DNA from: Pseudomonadota bacterium
GTDB taxonomy: Bacteria > Pseudomonadota > Alphaproteobacteria > Puniceispirillales > Puniceispirillaceae
Assembly (NCBI GenBank): GCA_027620495.1
Contig: JAQCEA010000012.1
Coordinates: forward strand, 1 to 64,000
Length of the DNA: 64,000 nucleotides
Direction: 5' to 3'
The notes under the pieces were generated by a model. The model did not search any database and had not been told where the DNA came from. It was given only the letters and a program-made list of their open reading frames with translations. Below, piece after piece: positions 6,783 through 16,436 of the stretch. The number at the start of each line of letters is the position of its first letter. Positions within the stretch are counted from its first letter, which is position 1. The position numbers and the translations under genes were made by a program.

Positions 6783-8411
6783 TTATGCCGCCGATAGGGG
6801 CGGTTTACCAAGCACCAAGTCAGCGCCTTTTTCAGCAATCATCAACACCCCGGCATTTAAGTTTGCTGATAGCATCGTTGGCATAATTGATGCGTCAATC
6901 ACCCGTAAATTCTGCATCCCATGTACCCGAAGATTGTCATCAACAACCGCATGCGGATCAGTTTTCGGTGCCATCCGGCATGTACCCATCAGGTGATAAA
7001 TTGTGGTGCTGCGCTGGCGTGCGATATCAAGAAGCTCATCATCGCTCTGCACAGCATCACCGGGATAGGCTTCATAGTCAAAATAAGGTGCCAACGCATC
7101 TGTCCGCATCAGCCGCCGTGATAATTTTATACCGGCCAGCAATACCGCTTTATCTTCTTCTGCAGATAAATAATTTGGTTGAATAATCGGCTTGTCAAAT
7201 GGGTTGGCACTGCGGGCCTTCACCCAGCCTAAACTTTCTGGGCGTTGTTGCCATGTGGCGAGGGTAAAGCCAGGTTCGTCATCAAGCCAAGCCTGCATGC
7301 CTTCTTTATAGCTTGCTGGCGTAAAACTGATCTGAATGTCATTATTTTTGATCGCTTCATTTGAATGCCAAAAGCAATAAACCAGCGTTGGCCCCAATTC
7401 GAGAATCGATTGTTTGCCGATAAAATATTTGGCAATTTCACCAAGCAGGCGTGGGCCACGTGCCAACTCGTTAATCGTTTGTACATTTTTGGCGCGGGCA
7501 GTCAGCCGGGTGCCATAATGATCACGCAAATTTTCCCCAACACCCGGCAGTACGTGTTTCACCTCTATACCAAGGCTGTGTAAAAGATCTGGATTGCCAA
7601 TGCCGGAAAGTTGCAACAAATGCGGCGAATTAATGGTGCCACCAGAAATAATCACCTCGCGTGCCGCGTGAATTTTATGGATTTTACCATTAGCCCCGCC
7701 GCGGCGATAGGCAATGCCCGTTGCACGTTTGCCATCAAGGAGGATTTCGGTGGCATGGGCGTTGGTGATGACTGTTAGATTATCCCGTTTTTTCGCTGGC
7801 TTTAAAAAGGCACGGGCCGCACTCATGCGAATTTTTCCGGTCGAGGTCCGCTGGACATAGGATGTGCCAAGCTGGGTTTCGCCATTATAATCCGGGTTGC
7901 GCGGAATACCGAGGCTGGCAGCCCCTTCGATAAAGGCTTCGCATAATGGATCGCGCCAACCAAGATTGGTGATGATCATTTCACCTGATTTGCCGCGAAA
8001 TTTGTCATCGCTTTGATCCTGATGCGATTCATATCGCTGAAAATATGGTAATATATCGTCATATCCCCAGCCTTTATTGCCGCGTTGCGCCCAGACGTCA
8101 AAATCCATTCTTTGGCCGCGGTTAAAGATCAACCCATTGATCGAACTTGACCCGCCAATAACTTTACCGCGCGGGGTCGGGATGGTACGCCCATTGGTGC
8201 CCTCGCTTGGTTCTGATTGATACATCCAGTTCACATTCGGATTTACCAAGGTTTTCATAAAACCAGCGGGAATATGAATAAAAGGATGCCAATCATTAGG
8301 CCCGGCTTCCAAAACGCAAACCCGATAGCGCCCACAGGCGGTTAACCTGTTCGCCAAAACACAGCCAGCTGAACCAGCACCGACAATAATATAATCAAAT
8401 TGGTCAGCCAT
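6783..8411 (-). CDS. GMC-family FAD-dependent alcohol/choline dehydrogenase
   Basis: A 542-aa flavoprotein of the glucose-methanol-choline family, with the N-terminal Rossmann FAD motif (DYIIVGAGSAGCVLANRL), GMC signature 1 (GKVIGGSSSINGLIFNRG) and signature 2 (GTINSPHLLQLSGIG). The C-terminus has YHLMGTCRM, with the catalytic histidine, and NLNAGVLMIAEKGAD, a variant of the usual NTNAP motif. Members oxidise alcohols, choline or polyethylene glycols to aldehydes. It resembles the BetA/AlkJ group, but no betaine-aldehyde dehydrogenase or BetI lies beside it, so choline as substrate is not supported by context. It is transcribed convergently to the STT3 gene and divergently from the next gene. 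Confidence 0.9.
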   Translation of the reverse strand: MADQFDYIIVGAGSAGCVLANRLTACGRYRVCVLEAGPNDWHPFIHIPAGFMKTLVNPNVNWMYQSEPSEGTNGRTIPTPRGKVIGGSSSINGLIFNRGQRMDFDVWAQRGNKGWGYDDILPYFQRYESHQDQSDDKFRGKSGEMIITNLGWRDPLCEAFIEGAASLGIPRNPDYNGETQLGTSYVQRTSTGKIRMSAARAFLKPAKKRDNLTVITNAHATEILLDGKRATGIAYRRGGANGKIHKIHAAREVIISGGTINSPHLLQLSGIGNPDLLHSLGIEVKHVLPGVGENLRDHYGTRLTARAKNVQTINELARGPRLLGEIAKYFIGKQSILELGPTLVYCFWHSNEAIKNNDIQISFTPASYKEGMQAWLDDEPGFTLATWQQRPESLGWVKARSANPFDKPIIQPNYLSAEEDKAVLLAGIKLSRRLMRTDALAPYFDYEAYPGDAVQSDDELLDIARQRSTTIYHLMGTCRMAPKTDPHAVVDDNLRVHGMQNLRVIDASIMPTMLSANLNAGVLMIAEKGADLVLGKPPLSAA

Positions 8412-8664
8412 GATCGTCTACATCCTGATCGGTTTTTTGTAACACCAGCTTTTGGGGTTTCTTAAGCATATTGGCCAAACCAACGGCTGTTGCCAAGCCC
8501 CCAGATTGATGTTTGCAACACCATATCGGATATCTGCCGCAATTACCGAATTCGGCGGGGCAAAAACCAGATGACTTGCAAATAACGTCACTTCCTTGGC
8601 ATGATAATTTTTTTGAATTTGGCTGTGTTTCGATGTGGGGCCAGCCTGTTGAAACGGACACGCA
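8412..8664. other. Divergent intergenic region
   Basis: About 250 bases lie between the GMC oxidoreductase (minus) and the indolepyruvate oxidoreductase (plus). Several short frames cover it, but none resembles a protein family or has a good ribosome binding site. It presumably holds promoters for both genes; none could be assigned with confidence. Confidence 0.3.
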
Positions 8665-11600
8665 ATGCCGGATATCAATTTACATGATTGTTATGCACAA
8701 GATACCGGGCGGGCCTTTGCCACCGGCACGCAAGCATTGGTCCGGTTGCTTCTTGAACAGGCACGGCGTGACCGTCAAGCCGGGCTAAACACACGCGGTC
8801 TGGTATCTGGCTATCCCGGATCACCACTTGGCGGACTCGATCATGAACTTCACCGCGCCAAATCATTTCTGGATGCCGATGGCATTGTATTTCAGCCAGC
8901 AGTCAATGAAGAATTAGCCGCAACTGCATTATGGGGCAGTCAGCATATTCATTTATATGACCAGCCTGATATCGATGGTGTATTCGGCCTGTGGTATGGC
9001 AAAGGACCCGGGCTGGACCGGTCGCTTGATGCCTTGCGCCATGCCAATATGGGCGGCGTCTCTCCACATGGGGGGTTGGTGTTTGCCGTTGGTGATGATG
9101 CCACTGGAAAATCATCCACTGTTGCCTATCAATCAGAACAAACATTGATCGCGGCCGGTGCGCCATTTTTTTATCCGCGGTCAGTGCATGACATCATTCC
9201 GATGGGATTACAGGCCTTTGCCTTGTCGCGGCATGCTGGCTGTTGTGTTGGATTAAAAATCGTTGTCGATACAGCCGACACCAGCGCGATTATTGATCTG
9301 GACAATGGCCCCACCCTGACAAACGGGGATGATATGGCCCACCCGGTGCATATTGGCAAACATGATGCGGCGCTATTGCGCGAATCACGATTATATAATC
9401 TACGCCTGCCTGCGGTCACAGATTTTCAAATGCGGCATGCGATAAATTATTGTATCAGCCCAGATCAAAAAAGCGCAGCACCAGCTAGTGGCAAGCTTGG
9501 CATCATCGCGGTTGGCAAAGCTGTTCCCGAGGTTATCGAAGCGCTGACAAGCCTGGGTGCAGCGCAATATAGCGACCATGGTATCGGGCTTTTATCTGTT
9601 GGCATGCCATGGCCCATTGCCCGGCAAATCCTGATTGATTTTGCATCGCGGTATGATGAAGTTCTGGTGGTCGAAGAAAAACGACCCATTGTCGAAGACC
9701 AGCTGGCACGCGTTGTGGTGAATCTGAAAAAGCGCGGCGTTATTTCTGGCAAACATTGTCCGCAAGGCACGCCGCTAATTCCCCAAACTGGAGAGTTAAG
9801 CCATAGGCTGTTATGCGATGTCATCCAAGCACGTGCCGCCAGTCACGGCATGATGCTGAATGCCCTATCCGCATTTCAACAACCCGCAAGCCTGCCCGCC
9901 ATCGCCACGCGCACACCATGGTATTGTGCTGGCTGTCCGCATAATTCAAGCACCAAACTGCCAGATGGTGAAATCACCGGTATGGGTATCGGATGCCATT
10001 CGATCAGCGGGTTTTTGACACCTGATGCGATCACCAACTATACGCAGATGGGCGGCGAAGGCGCGTTCTGGATTGGCCGGGCACCATTTTCTAGCCATCA
10101 ACATAGTTTTCAAAATATGGGGGATGGCACCTATGCGCATTCCGGCTATCTAGGGGTGCGCGCCGCCGTTGCCGCCGGGGTCAATATGACTTTTAAACTG
10201 CTCTATAATGGGGCTGTTGCGATGACTGGCGGTCAGGCGGTTAGCGGTGGCCAGACACCATGGATGATATCTGCCCAACTTGCCGCCGAAGGTGTGCGTG
10301 ATATTGCCATTGTGACCGATCAGCCAGATGGGTTTCCAGCTGACGCGCGCTGGGCGAAAAACGCCAAAATCTATCATCGGCGTGAACTGATCGATGTGCA
10401 AAATCGGCTCAAAACAATCAAAGGTGTCACCGCTCTTATCTATGTACAAAGTTGCGCCACCGAATTGCGGCGGGGTCGCAAACGCGGCAGCGTGGCAGAT
10501 CGTCCTGAAACCGTTGTGATCAATGATGCCGTATGCGAGGGCTGTGGAGATTGCGCCGAAAAATCAAATTGTGTGGCGGTAAAGCCGATCTGGCGCCCGG
10601 AAGGTGAAAAAAAACAGATTGACCATTCGCTATGCAATAAGGATTTTTCTTGCATTACCGGATTTTGCCCCAGCTTTGTAACGCTGATCGGGGCCAGCCA
10701 GCCACGGCCACAACATATCGCGTTTCCAGATCACATCAGCTTGCCTGACCCCAAATTGCCATCCGGCATCGCAAATATTTTTATTGCCGGTATTGGCGGC
10801 ACCGGGGTGTCGACCTTGTCTGCTATTTTGGTTATGGCGGCGCATATTGATGGCATCGCCGGGCAGGCGGTAAACCAGACCGGGCTGTCGCAAAAAAATG
10901 GCGGTGTTACCAGTCAGGTGCGGCTGTCGCGCGACCACAACTTGACACAGCGTATGGTGCGATTGCCAACCCGCGGTGCCTCGCTATTGATTGGGTGCGA
11001 TGGTGTTGTTGCGGCCAATGATCTGGCACTGGACAGCCTTAACAAAACCAGCACAACAGCCATTGTAAATACCACACTTGACCCGGTTGGTGTGGCCGGG
11101 GTCGGCATTGGCAGTATGGTCAGTGAAGACCTTGTCCTTGGTCGACTTGAAGCGGTGATGGATCGGCAAAAAATTCATCAAATTGACGCATCGGATCTCG
11201 CCAACCGGCTGTTTGGATCAACAACATCAAGTGCCATGATCCTGCTTGGCTGGGCGGTGCAAAATGGCCATATACCCCTGCATATTAACGCCATTGAAGC
11301 AGCGTTGCGATTAAATGCGGTTGATATCGAACAAAATATTGCAGCGGTGCAATGGGGACGGTTGCTGGCTGTTGATGAAAAACTGGTTCTATCATTAACC
11401 CAGCCTGATACCAACCCTGACATTCCGCAATCTGCCACAGCCTTAATCCATTATTTTTCGGCACAGCTTACCGCCTATCAAAACGCATCATATGCGGCTG
11501 AATTTTCATCTGTCATCACCGCTTTTATTGACTGGCTAGATCAGTCCGGTTTGGATCGTGATCATTTTGGACGCAAGGCGGCACGCGCCTTATATCGGGC

Positions 11601-12126
11601 CATGGCCATCAAAGATGAATATGAAGTGGCCAGATTGTTAACCGCGCCTGAATTTCAACAAACCCTCGCAAAAACAGCCGGGGCTACGGCCAAAATCACC
11701 TATCATCTGGCCCCACCACTTCTTGGCTGGATTAAAGACAAAGATGGACAGCCACGCAAATTGCGATTTGGGCGATGGATGACCCCGGTGTTGCGTTGTC
11801 TTGGCACCATGCGGTGGTTGCGCGGGCGATGGTACGACCCGTTTGGCTATGGGCGGCACAAACAACAAGAACTACAACACCGGGATGATGTTACAGGCTG
11901 GCTACAACAGCTCGCCCATCTGCCGCACCCGGCGGCGGCAGATCAGCTTGATGACCTATTAGATTTGATGCTTTCGATACGCGGCTATGGGCATGTAAAG
12001 GACAAATATTACAACGCGGCACGTCCGCAAATTATCGCGCGCATGACCGCTCTGGCCATGGCCGGCCGGCCCGAACCCAACGCCCCCGAACCTAGCACCC
12101 CGGCACCTAGCGCCCCGGGGACCTAG
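8665..12126 (+). CDS. Indolepyruvate ferredoxin oxidoreductase, fused IorA-IorB type
   Basis: This 1153-aa single chain joins the alpha and beta/gamma parts of a 2-oxoacid:ferredoxin oxidoreductase, which decarboxylates aryl- or branched 2-oxoacids to acyl-CoA using thiamine diphosphate and ferredoxin. The N-terminal pyrimidine-binding domain starts with GLVSGYPGSPLGGLD. The centre has WYCAGCPHNSSTKLP and GMGIGCHSISGF of the thiamine-binding domain. A ferredoxin-like block near residues 623-670 has CEGCGDCAEKSNC and later cysteines for Fe-S clusters. The gamma domain begins with IFIAGIGGTGVST. The tail is an unusual Pro/Ala/Ser-rich stretch of about 18 residues. Fused versions are common in alpha- and betaproteobacteria. 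It likely serves aromatic amino-acid breakdown; the substrate is inferred from the family. Confidence 0.93.
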   Translation: MPDINLHDCYAQDTGRAFATGTQALVRLLLEQARRDRQAGLNTRGLVSGYPGSPLGGLDHELHRAKSFLDADGIVFQPAVNEELAATALWGSQHIHLYDQPDIDGVFGLWYGKGPGLDRSLDALRHANMGGVSPHGGLVFAVGDDATGKSSTVAYQSEQTLIAAGAPFFYPRSVHDIIPMGLQAFALSRHAGCCVGLKIVVDTADTSAIIDLDNGPTLTNGDDMAHPVHIGKHDAALLRESRLYNLRLPAVTDFQMRHAINYCISPDQKSAAPASGKLGIIAVGKAVPEVIEALTSLGAAQYSDHGIGLLSVGMPWPIARQILIDFASRYDEVLVVEEKRPIVEDQLARVVVNLKKRGVISGKHCPQGTPLIPQTGELSHRLLCDVIQARAASHGMMLNALSAFQQPASLPAIATRTPWYCAGCPHNSSTKLPDGEITGMGIGCHSISGFLTPDAITNYTQMGGEGAFWIGRAPFSSHQHSFQNMGDGTYAHSGYLGVRAAVAAGVNMTFKLLYNGAVAMTGGQAVSGGQTPWMISAQLAAEGVRDIAIVTDQPDGFPADARWAKNAKIYHRRELIDVQNRLKTIKGVTALIYVQSCATELRRGRKRGSVADRPETVVINDAVCEGCGDCAEKSNCVAVKPIWRPEGEKKQIDHSLCNKDFSCITGFCPSFVTLIGASQPRPQHIAFPDHISLPDPKLPSGIANIFIAGIGGTGVSTLSAILVMAAHIDGIAGQAVNQTGLSQKNGGVTSQVRLSRDHNLTQRMVRLPTRGASLLIGCDGVVAANDLALDSLNKTSTTAIVNTTLDPVGVAGVGIGSMVSEDLVLGRLEAVMDRQKIHQIDASDLANRLFGSTTSSAMILLGWAVQNGHIPLHINAIEAALRLNAVDIEQNIAAVQWGRLLAVDEKLVLSLTQPDTNPDIPQSATALIHYFSAQLTAYQNASYAAEFSSVITAFIDWLDQSGLDRDHFGRKAARALYRAMAIKDEYEVARLLTAPEFQQTLAKTAGATAKITYHLAPPLLGWIKDKDGQPRKLRFGRWMTPVLRCLGTMRWLRGRWYDPFGYGRHKQQELQHRDDVTGWLQQLAHLPHPAAADQLDDLLDLMLSIRGYGHVKDKYYNAARPQIIARMTALAMAGRPEPNAPEPSTPAPSAPGT

Positions 12127-12142
12127 CGCTACTGAATAGCCA

Positions 12143-12547
12143 TTAGATATAATTTGAAATTTCGATCAGATTGCCATCGGGGTCACGGATATAAAGTGAC
12201 ATAAGCGGCCCGTTTGCGCCGGTTTTTCGCACTGGCCCTTCTTCAACAGACACCCCATGACTAGCCAGATGCCTCTGCCAATCATCAAGCGGCTGGGTGC
12301 TGATAAAACATAAATCAACACTGCCAGCTTGCGGGGCTTTGGCATGTGGTACATAGGGTGCGGCGGCGTCATGAAGGTTGATTTTCTGTTTGCCAAAATG
12401 CAGCGATTTTCGCACCGGGCCACCAGTTGGTGGCGCAAATTCAACCATTGTTGTTCCCAAAACCGAACAATAAAAATCAATAGTTTTTGACATATCGGCG
12501 ACAGTCATCACGATATGGTCAATAGAAGAAATTTCGCATTTCGACAT
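12143..12547 (-). CDS. VOC-family protein
   Basis: A compact protein of about 134 aa built from one pair of VOC modules. IDHIVMTVADMSKTIDFYCSVLG opens it with the metal-type histidine, and SLYIRDPDGNLIEISNYI closes it with the matching glutamate. Length and pattern match virulence-protein-like (STM3117 type) or glyoxalase-like VOC proteins; the substrate is unknown. I prefer the ATG at 12547 to a GTG one codon upstream. It converges on the indolepyruvate oxidoreductase gene (16 bp gap) and lies 12 bp after ugd on the same strand, so it may be read as the tail of the ugd transcript. Confidence 0.82.
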   Translation of the reverse strand: MSKCEISSIDHIVMTVADMSKTIDFYCSVLGTTMVEFAPPTGGPVRKSLHFGKQKINLHDAAAPYVPHAKAPQAGSVDLCFISTQPLDDWQRHLASHGVSVEEGPVRKTGANGPLMSLYIRDPDGNLIEISNYI

Positions 12548-12559
12548 CACTGCCCCACC

Positions 12560-13864
12560 TTATCGGCCAATCGAAAAATAATTGATGCCAGCCGCCATCA
12601 TCTGATCGGGCTGGTATAAATTGCGCAGATCAATCATTGTGGTACCGTGCATGCTGTCAACAAATTGCGCCGCAGTTAATGCCCGGAACTCGTTCCATTC
12701 GGTAATGATGACAACCGCATCTGCATCCGCGATACAGCCCAATGCACTTTGTTCATATTGTACTGTTTTGGGTAAGTGCGCTTTTGCCTCGCCCATTGAT
12801 TTTGGATCATAGGCAACCACCTCTGCCCCAGCAGCAAGCAATGGCGGAATAATATTTAGTGACGGGCTGTCACGCATATCATCGGTTTCCGGCTTAAATG
12901 CCAAACCCAAAATAGCAATGCGCTTGCCGCCAATCTCGCCCCCCATGGCGGCAATCACTCGCTGGGCCATCGCTATTTTACGGGCATCATTATACGCCAC
13001 GACCGATTCAACAATCGACATTGTTTGGTGATGATCTTCAGCCGTTTTGACAAGCGCCAGCGTATCTTTTGGAAAACAGGAACCACCATAGCCGGGCCCC
13101 GGGTGCAAAAACTTAGCGCCAATTCGTTTATCCAGACCCATGCCTTTGGCAACATCATGCACATTCGCGCCAACAGCCTCGCATAAATCGGCCATTTGGT
13201 TGATATATGAAATTTTCACCGCCAAAAACGCATTGCTCGCATATTTGATCAATTCTGACGTTTCCAGCGAGGTAAATAAAATGGGTGTCTCGATCAAATA
13301 GAGCGGGCGGTAAAGCGCACGCAACACATCACGGGCTGCCTCGGTTTCGGCCCCAACAACCACCCGATCAGGTCGCATAAAATCGGCAATGGCCGCGCCT
13401 TCACGTAAAAATTCTGGGTTTGATGCCACATCAAATGCCGCATTCGGGTTTGTAGATGCAATAATTTTTGCCACTTCCCGGCCGGTACCAACTGGCACCG
13501 TAGATTTGGTGATGACAACCGTATAGCCATTCAGGCAAGGCGCCACTTCACGTGCCACTGCATAGACAAACGATAAATCAGCATGCCCATCACCACGGCG
13601 CGTTGGGGTGCCAACCGCGATAAATACGGCATCAGCCGCCGCCACAGCGGTCGTTAAATCGGTAGTAAAATGTAACCGCCCAGCCGCCGCGTTCCGCCCG
13701 ACAAGATCAGCAAGGCCCGGTTCATAAATTGGCATATCGCCAGCGATAATTCTTGCAATTTTATCCGGGTCGTTATCGACACAAGTCACATCAAATCCGA
13801 ATTCAGAAAAACAGGCACCCGATACCAGCCCGACATAGCCTGTTCCAATTACCGCGATTTTCAT
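12560..13864 (-). CDS. ugd: UDP-glucose 6-dehydrogenase
   Basis: A protein of about 434 aa that oxidises UDP-glucose to UDP-glucuronate with two NAD+. The N-terminal NAD motif MKIAVIGTGYVGLVSG, the central ESSxxELIKYASNAFLA-type segment (SLETSELIKYASNAFLAVK) and the active-site GPGYGGSCFPKD with the catalytic Cys (about Cys263) are all present. I start at the ATG 13864 (MKIAVIG); a GTG three codons upstream is possible but less typical. A Shine-Dalgarno-like AAGGTG precedes it. The gene is divergent from galU, which makes its substrate, so the two form a nucleotide-sugar module across a shared regulatory gap. Confidence 0.96.
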   Translation of the reverse strand: MKIAVIGTGYVGLVSGACFSEFGFDVTCVDNDPDKIARIIAGDMPIYEPGLADLVGRNAAAGRLHFTTDLTTAVAAADAVFIAVGTPTRRGDGHADLSFVYAVAREVAPCLNGYTVVITKSTVPVGTGREVAKIIASTNPNAAFDVASNPEFLREGAAIADFMRPDRVVVGAETEAARDVLRALYRPLYLIETPILFTSLETSELIKYASNAFLAVKISYINQMADLCEAVGANVHDVAKGMGLDKRIGAKFLHPGPGYGGSCFPKDTLALVKTAEDHHQTMSIVESVVAYNDARKIAMAQRVIAAMGGEIGGKRIAILGLAFKPETDDMRDSPSLNIIPPLLAAGAEVVAYDPKSMGEAKAHLPKTVQYEQSALGCIADADAVVIITEWNEFRALTAAQFVDSMHGTTMIDLRNLYQPDQMMAAGINYFSIGR

Positions 13865-14078
13865 TGCACGCACCTTTTTGGTTATCTAGTGATGTGATAG
13901 CTGGCTTTATACAGAGTTTCAATATATCTGCATGATTTGCCGCATAATGGGACCGGGTTAAGGTGTTTGGCTGGTCGTGATCTTCAGCACGGGCTATATC
14001 CTTGACCCGCATGACATCTGTCTCTAAGTCTTAGGGATAGCTAGAGGGCGGGTCCGCGCGACCACATCGTTTCAGGAT
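13865..14078. promoter_or_regulatory. Shared upstream region of ugd and galU
   Basis: About 214 bases between two divergent genes of the same pathway. It contains a short palindrome CTAAG-T-CTTAG near 14024-14034. Promoters in both directions are expected from the geometry, but I could not identify clear -35/-10 pairs. Confidence 0.3.
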
Positions 14079-14945
14079 ATGAAGATGCAAAAAGTGAGAA
14101 AAGCGATTTTCCCTGTTGGTGGTCTTGGCACGAGATTTCTGCCGGCCACAAAGGCCCTGCCAAAGGAAATGTTGCCAATTGTTGACAAACCCTTGATCCA
14201 ATATGCCGTCGAAGAAGCCGCCGATGCTGGCATTGAGGAATTTATTTTCGTCACTGGCCGCAACAAATCAGCCATCGAAGATCATTTTGACCATTCGTTT
14301 GAATTGGAATCCACCCTCACCGCCAAAAACAAAAAGCAAGCCCTCGACACGGTGCGACAAATGATGCGCAACCCGGGATCGGTCATCTATGTACGCCAGC
14401 AAGAACCAGCCGGACTAGGACATGCGGTATGGTGTGCGCGCCATCTAGCGCAATCAGAACCTGTTGCGGTACTGCTTGCTGATGATCTGATTTTAGGCAA
14501 AAGCTGTCTTGGCGAAATGCTGTCGGCCTATACCGGCGGGAATATGGTTGCGGTGATGGATGTGCCGCAAAATGAAACCCAGTCTTATGGTATTGTGACG
14601 CCGGGAAAAGATGATGGGCGGCTTGTTGAGGTCACCGGATTGGTTGAAAAGCCAGCCCCAGAACACGCACCGTCAAATATCGCTGTTGTTGGCCGCTATA
14701 TCATTGAACCGGGGGTGTTTGCCCAGCTTGACCGGCAAGACCGCGGAGCCGGCGGTGAAGTTCAGCTTACCGACTCTTTGGCCAGACAAATTGGCGTGGC
14801 ACCATTCCATGGATTCAGATTTTCCGGAGAGCGGTTTGATTGTGGTTCGAAGATTGGGTTTTTACAGGCCAATATCGCCTTTGCCCTGCAACGCAATGAT
14901 TTAAACCAGCGCTTGCGCGGCTGGCTGGCAGAGCGCACCAGATGA
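14079..14945 (+). CDS. galU: UTP--glucose-1-phosphate uridylyltransferase
   Basis: A 288-aa enzyme that makes UDP-glucose from glucose 1-phosphate and UTP. The nucleotide-binding start KAIFPVGGLGTRFLPATKALPKEM, the DKPLIQYAVEEA segment and the late GGEVQLTDSLA and RFDCGSKIGFL segments are typical of GalU. Length is normal. Its stop overlaps the ATG of the following phosphohexomutase (ATGA), so the two are translationally coupled. With the mutase upstream in the pathway and Ugd downstream, the cluster leads from hexose 6-phosphate to UDP-glucuronate, a precursor for surface polysaccharides. Confidence 0.96.
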   Translation: MKMQKVRKAIFPVGGLGTRFLPATKALPKEMLPIVDKPLIQYAVEEAADAGIEEFIFVTGRNKSAIEDHFDHSFELESTLTAKNKKQALDTVRQMMRNPGSVIYVRQQEPAGLGHAVWCARHLAQSEPVAVLLADDLILGKSCLGEMLSAYTGGNMVAVMDVPQNETQSYGIVTPGKDDGRLVEVTGLVEKPAPEHAPSNIAVVGRYIIEPGVFAQLDRQDRGAGGEVQLTDSLARQIGVAPFHGFRFSGERFDCGSKIGFLQANIAFALQRNDLNQRLRGWLAERTR

Positions 14946-16336
14946 ATAGACATCATTTTGCCCCGACAATTTTACGTGCCTATGATATCCGCGGTATCTA
15001 TCAAGAAACCCTGAGCGAAGCTGATGCCCATGCAATTGGTATGGCGTTTATTGCCTGTCTGCGCGACCGTGGGCATGGGGTCACGGTTGCTGTTGGCCGT
15101 GATGGGCGGTTGTCATCGCCAGCGCTGGTCGCGGCGCTGATCGATGGGCTGGTAACAGCTGGCGGCAAGGTCTTGGATATTGGCTGCGGGCCGACACCAA
15201 TGCTGTATTTTGCGGGCGTCACTTTAAAATGTGATGGGGCCATTCAAGTTACCGGGTCACATAATCCACCCACCCATAATGGCTTTAAAATGGTTATGAA
15301 TGGGCGGTCATTTTTTGGTGAGGATATCCAGAAGCTTGGTACCATTAGTGCGGCTGGTGTGATGCCGGTGGACGGCGGCAGCGTGACCCAGACCACAGTG
15401 TTTGACTCTTATGTGGCGCGCCTGTTGCAACAGGCCGATGCCAGTGATTTATCGGTGGTCTGGGATTGCGGCAATGGTGCGGCAGGTCCGGCAACCGCGG
15501 CGATTGCCGAAAAGCTATCTGGCAAGCATCAGGTTTTATTTGCGGAAATTGACGGCCATTTTCCCAATCACCACCCAAACCCGGTCGATCCGGCAACCTT
15601 GGATATTTTGCGGCGAGCTGTTGCCGAAGCTGGCGCGGCAATTGGTATCGGGTTTGACGGTGATGGTGACCGCATTGGTGTCATTGACGCCAAAGGCAGA
15701 CAAGTCCCCGGCGATTTTTTAACCGCCTATCTGGCGCAAGATATTATGAAACGGCGGCCAGATGCGCCGGTTCTTTTGGATGTGAAATCATCTGATATGG
15801 CGCTTGATTTGATTAAAAAGGCCGGGGGAGATCCACAGATCTGGAAAACTGGTCATAGCCATATGAAAAAACGCATGGCAGAAATAAATGCACCAATTGC
15901 CGGTGAAATGTCGGGGCATATCTTTATTGCCGATGATTTTTATGGGTTTGACGATGCGCTTTATGTCGCAACCCGGGTGATCAGCCAAATGGTGCGCACT
16001 GGCCAGTCAATCACCGATTTTGTAGACAGATTGCCTGAACAACATGCCACCCCGGAATTGCATATTGCCTGTTCAGATACGGAAAAATTCCCGCTTATGG
16101 AGCGGCTATCAACCTTTGTAAAATCCCATTATGACCTCAGTCACCTTACCTTGATTGACGGTGTGCGCGTGCGCACGATAGATGGTTGGTGGTTGGTGCG
16201 TGCGTCAAATACCGAAGCGGCATTGGTGGTACGTGCCGAAGGCAACACTATTGATGCGCTTGACCGGCTTGTTAAAAATATCGAGACAGCGCTGTCTGCT
16301 GCTGGCCTGAATTGGCAGGCCGAATGCAAGACTTGA
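14942..16336 (+). CDS. Phosphomannomutase/phosphoglucomutase (AlgC/PgmG type)
   Basis: A 464-aa alpha-D-phosphohexomutase. It has the phosphoserine loop TGSHNPPTHNGFKM (Ser at about residue 106), the magnesium loop DGDGDRIGV, the sugar-binding GEMSGHIF motif and the phosphate-binding RASNTEAALVVRAEG near the C-terminus. The GEMSGH form is shared by bifunctional PMM/PGM enzymes that accept both mannose and glucose phosphates. Position right behind galU suggests it supplies glucose 1-phosphate; it may also supply mannose 1-phosphate. It starts inside the last codon of galU (ATGA). Confidence 0.93.
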   Translation: MNRHHFAPTILRAYDIRGIYQETLSEADAHAIGMAFIACLRDRGHGVTVAVGRDGRLSSPALVAALIDGLVTAGGKVLDIGCGPTPMLYFAGVTLKCDGAIQVTGSHNPPTHNGFKMVMNGRSFFGEDIQKLGTISAAGVMPVDGGSVTQTTVFDSYVARLLQQADASDLSVVWDCGNGAAGPATAAIAEKLSGKHQVLFAEIDGHFPNHHPNPVDPATLDILRRAVAEAGAAIGIGFDGDGDRIGVIDAKGRQVPGDFLTAYLAQDIMKRRPDAPVLLDVKSSDMALDLIKKAGGDPQIWKTGHSHMKKRMAEINAPIAGEMSGHIFIADDFYGFDDALYVATRVISQMVRTGQSITDFVDRLPEQHATPELHIACSDTEKFPLMERLSTFVKSHYDLSHLTLIDGVRVRTIDGWWLVRASNTEAALVVRAEGNTIDALDRLVKNIETALSAAGLNWQAECKT

Positions 16337-16436
16337 AAGCCCGGGTTGCATAGGCTAGAAAGGCGCTGCAAGCCTCGCTTGCTGGCAAAGCCACCCCGAC
16401 ATTTCTGACCTCAACAGTGCCAAGCTGGAGCATATT

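Noticed and set aside
9465-9824. Antisense open frame of 119 codons in the indolepyruvate oxidoreductase gene
   Set aside because: Overlaps a strongly conserved enzyme domain and shows no protein-like pattern.
16337-16436. Possible glycine riboswitch before malate synthase, as reported for SAR11
   Set aside because: The 100-nt leader lacks the conserved glycine-aptamer core (no GCCGAAGG-type loop or CTCTCAGG end). A covariance-model search would settle it, but nothing visible supports it.
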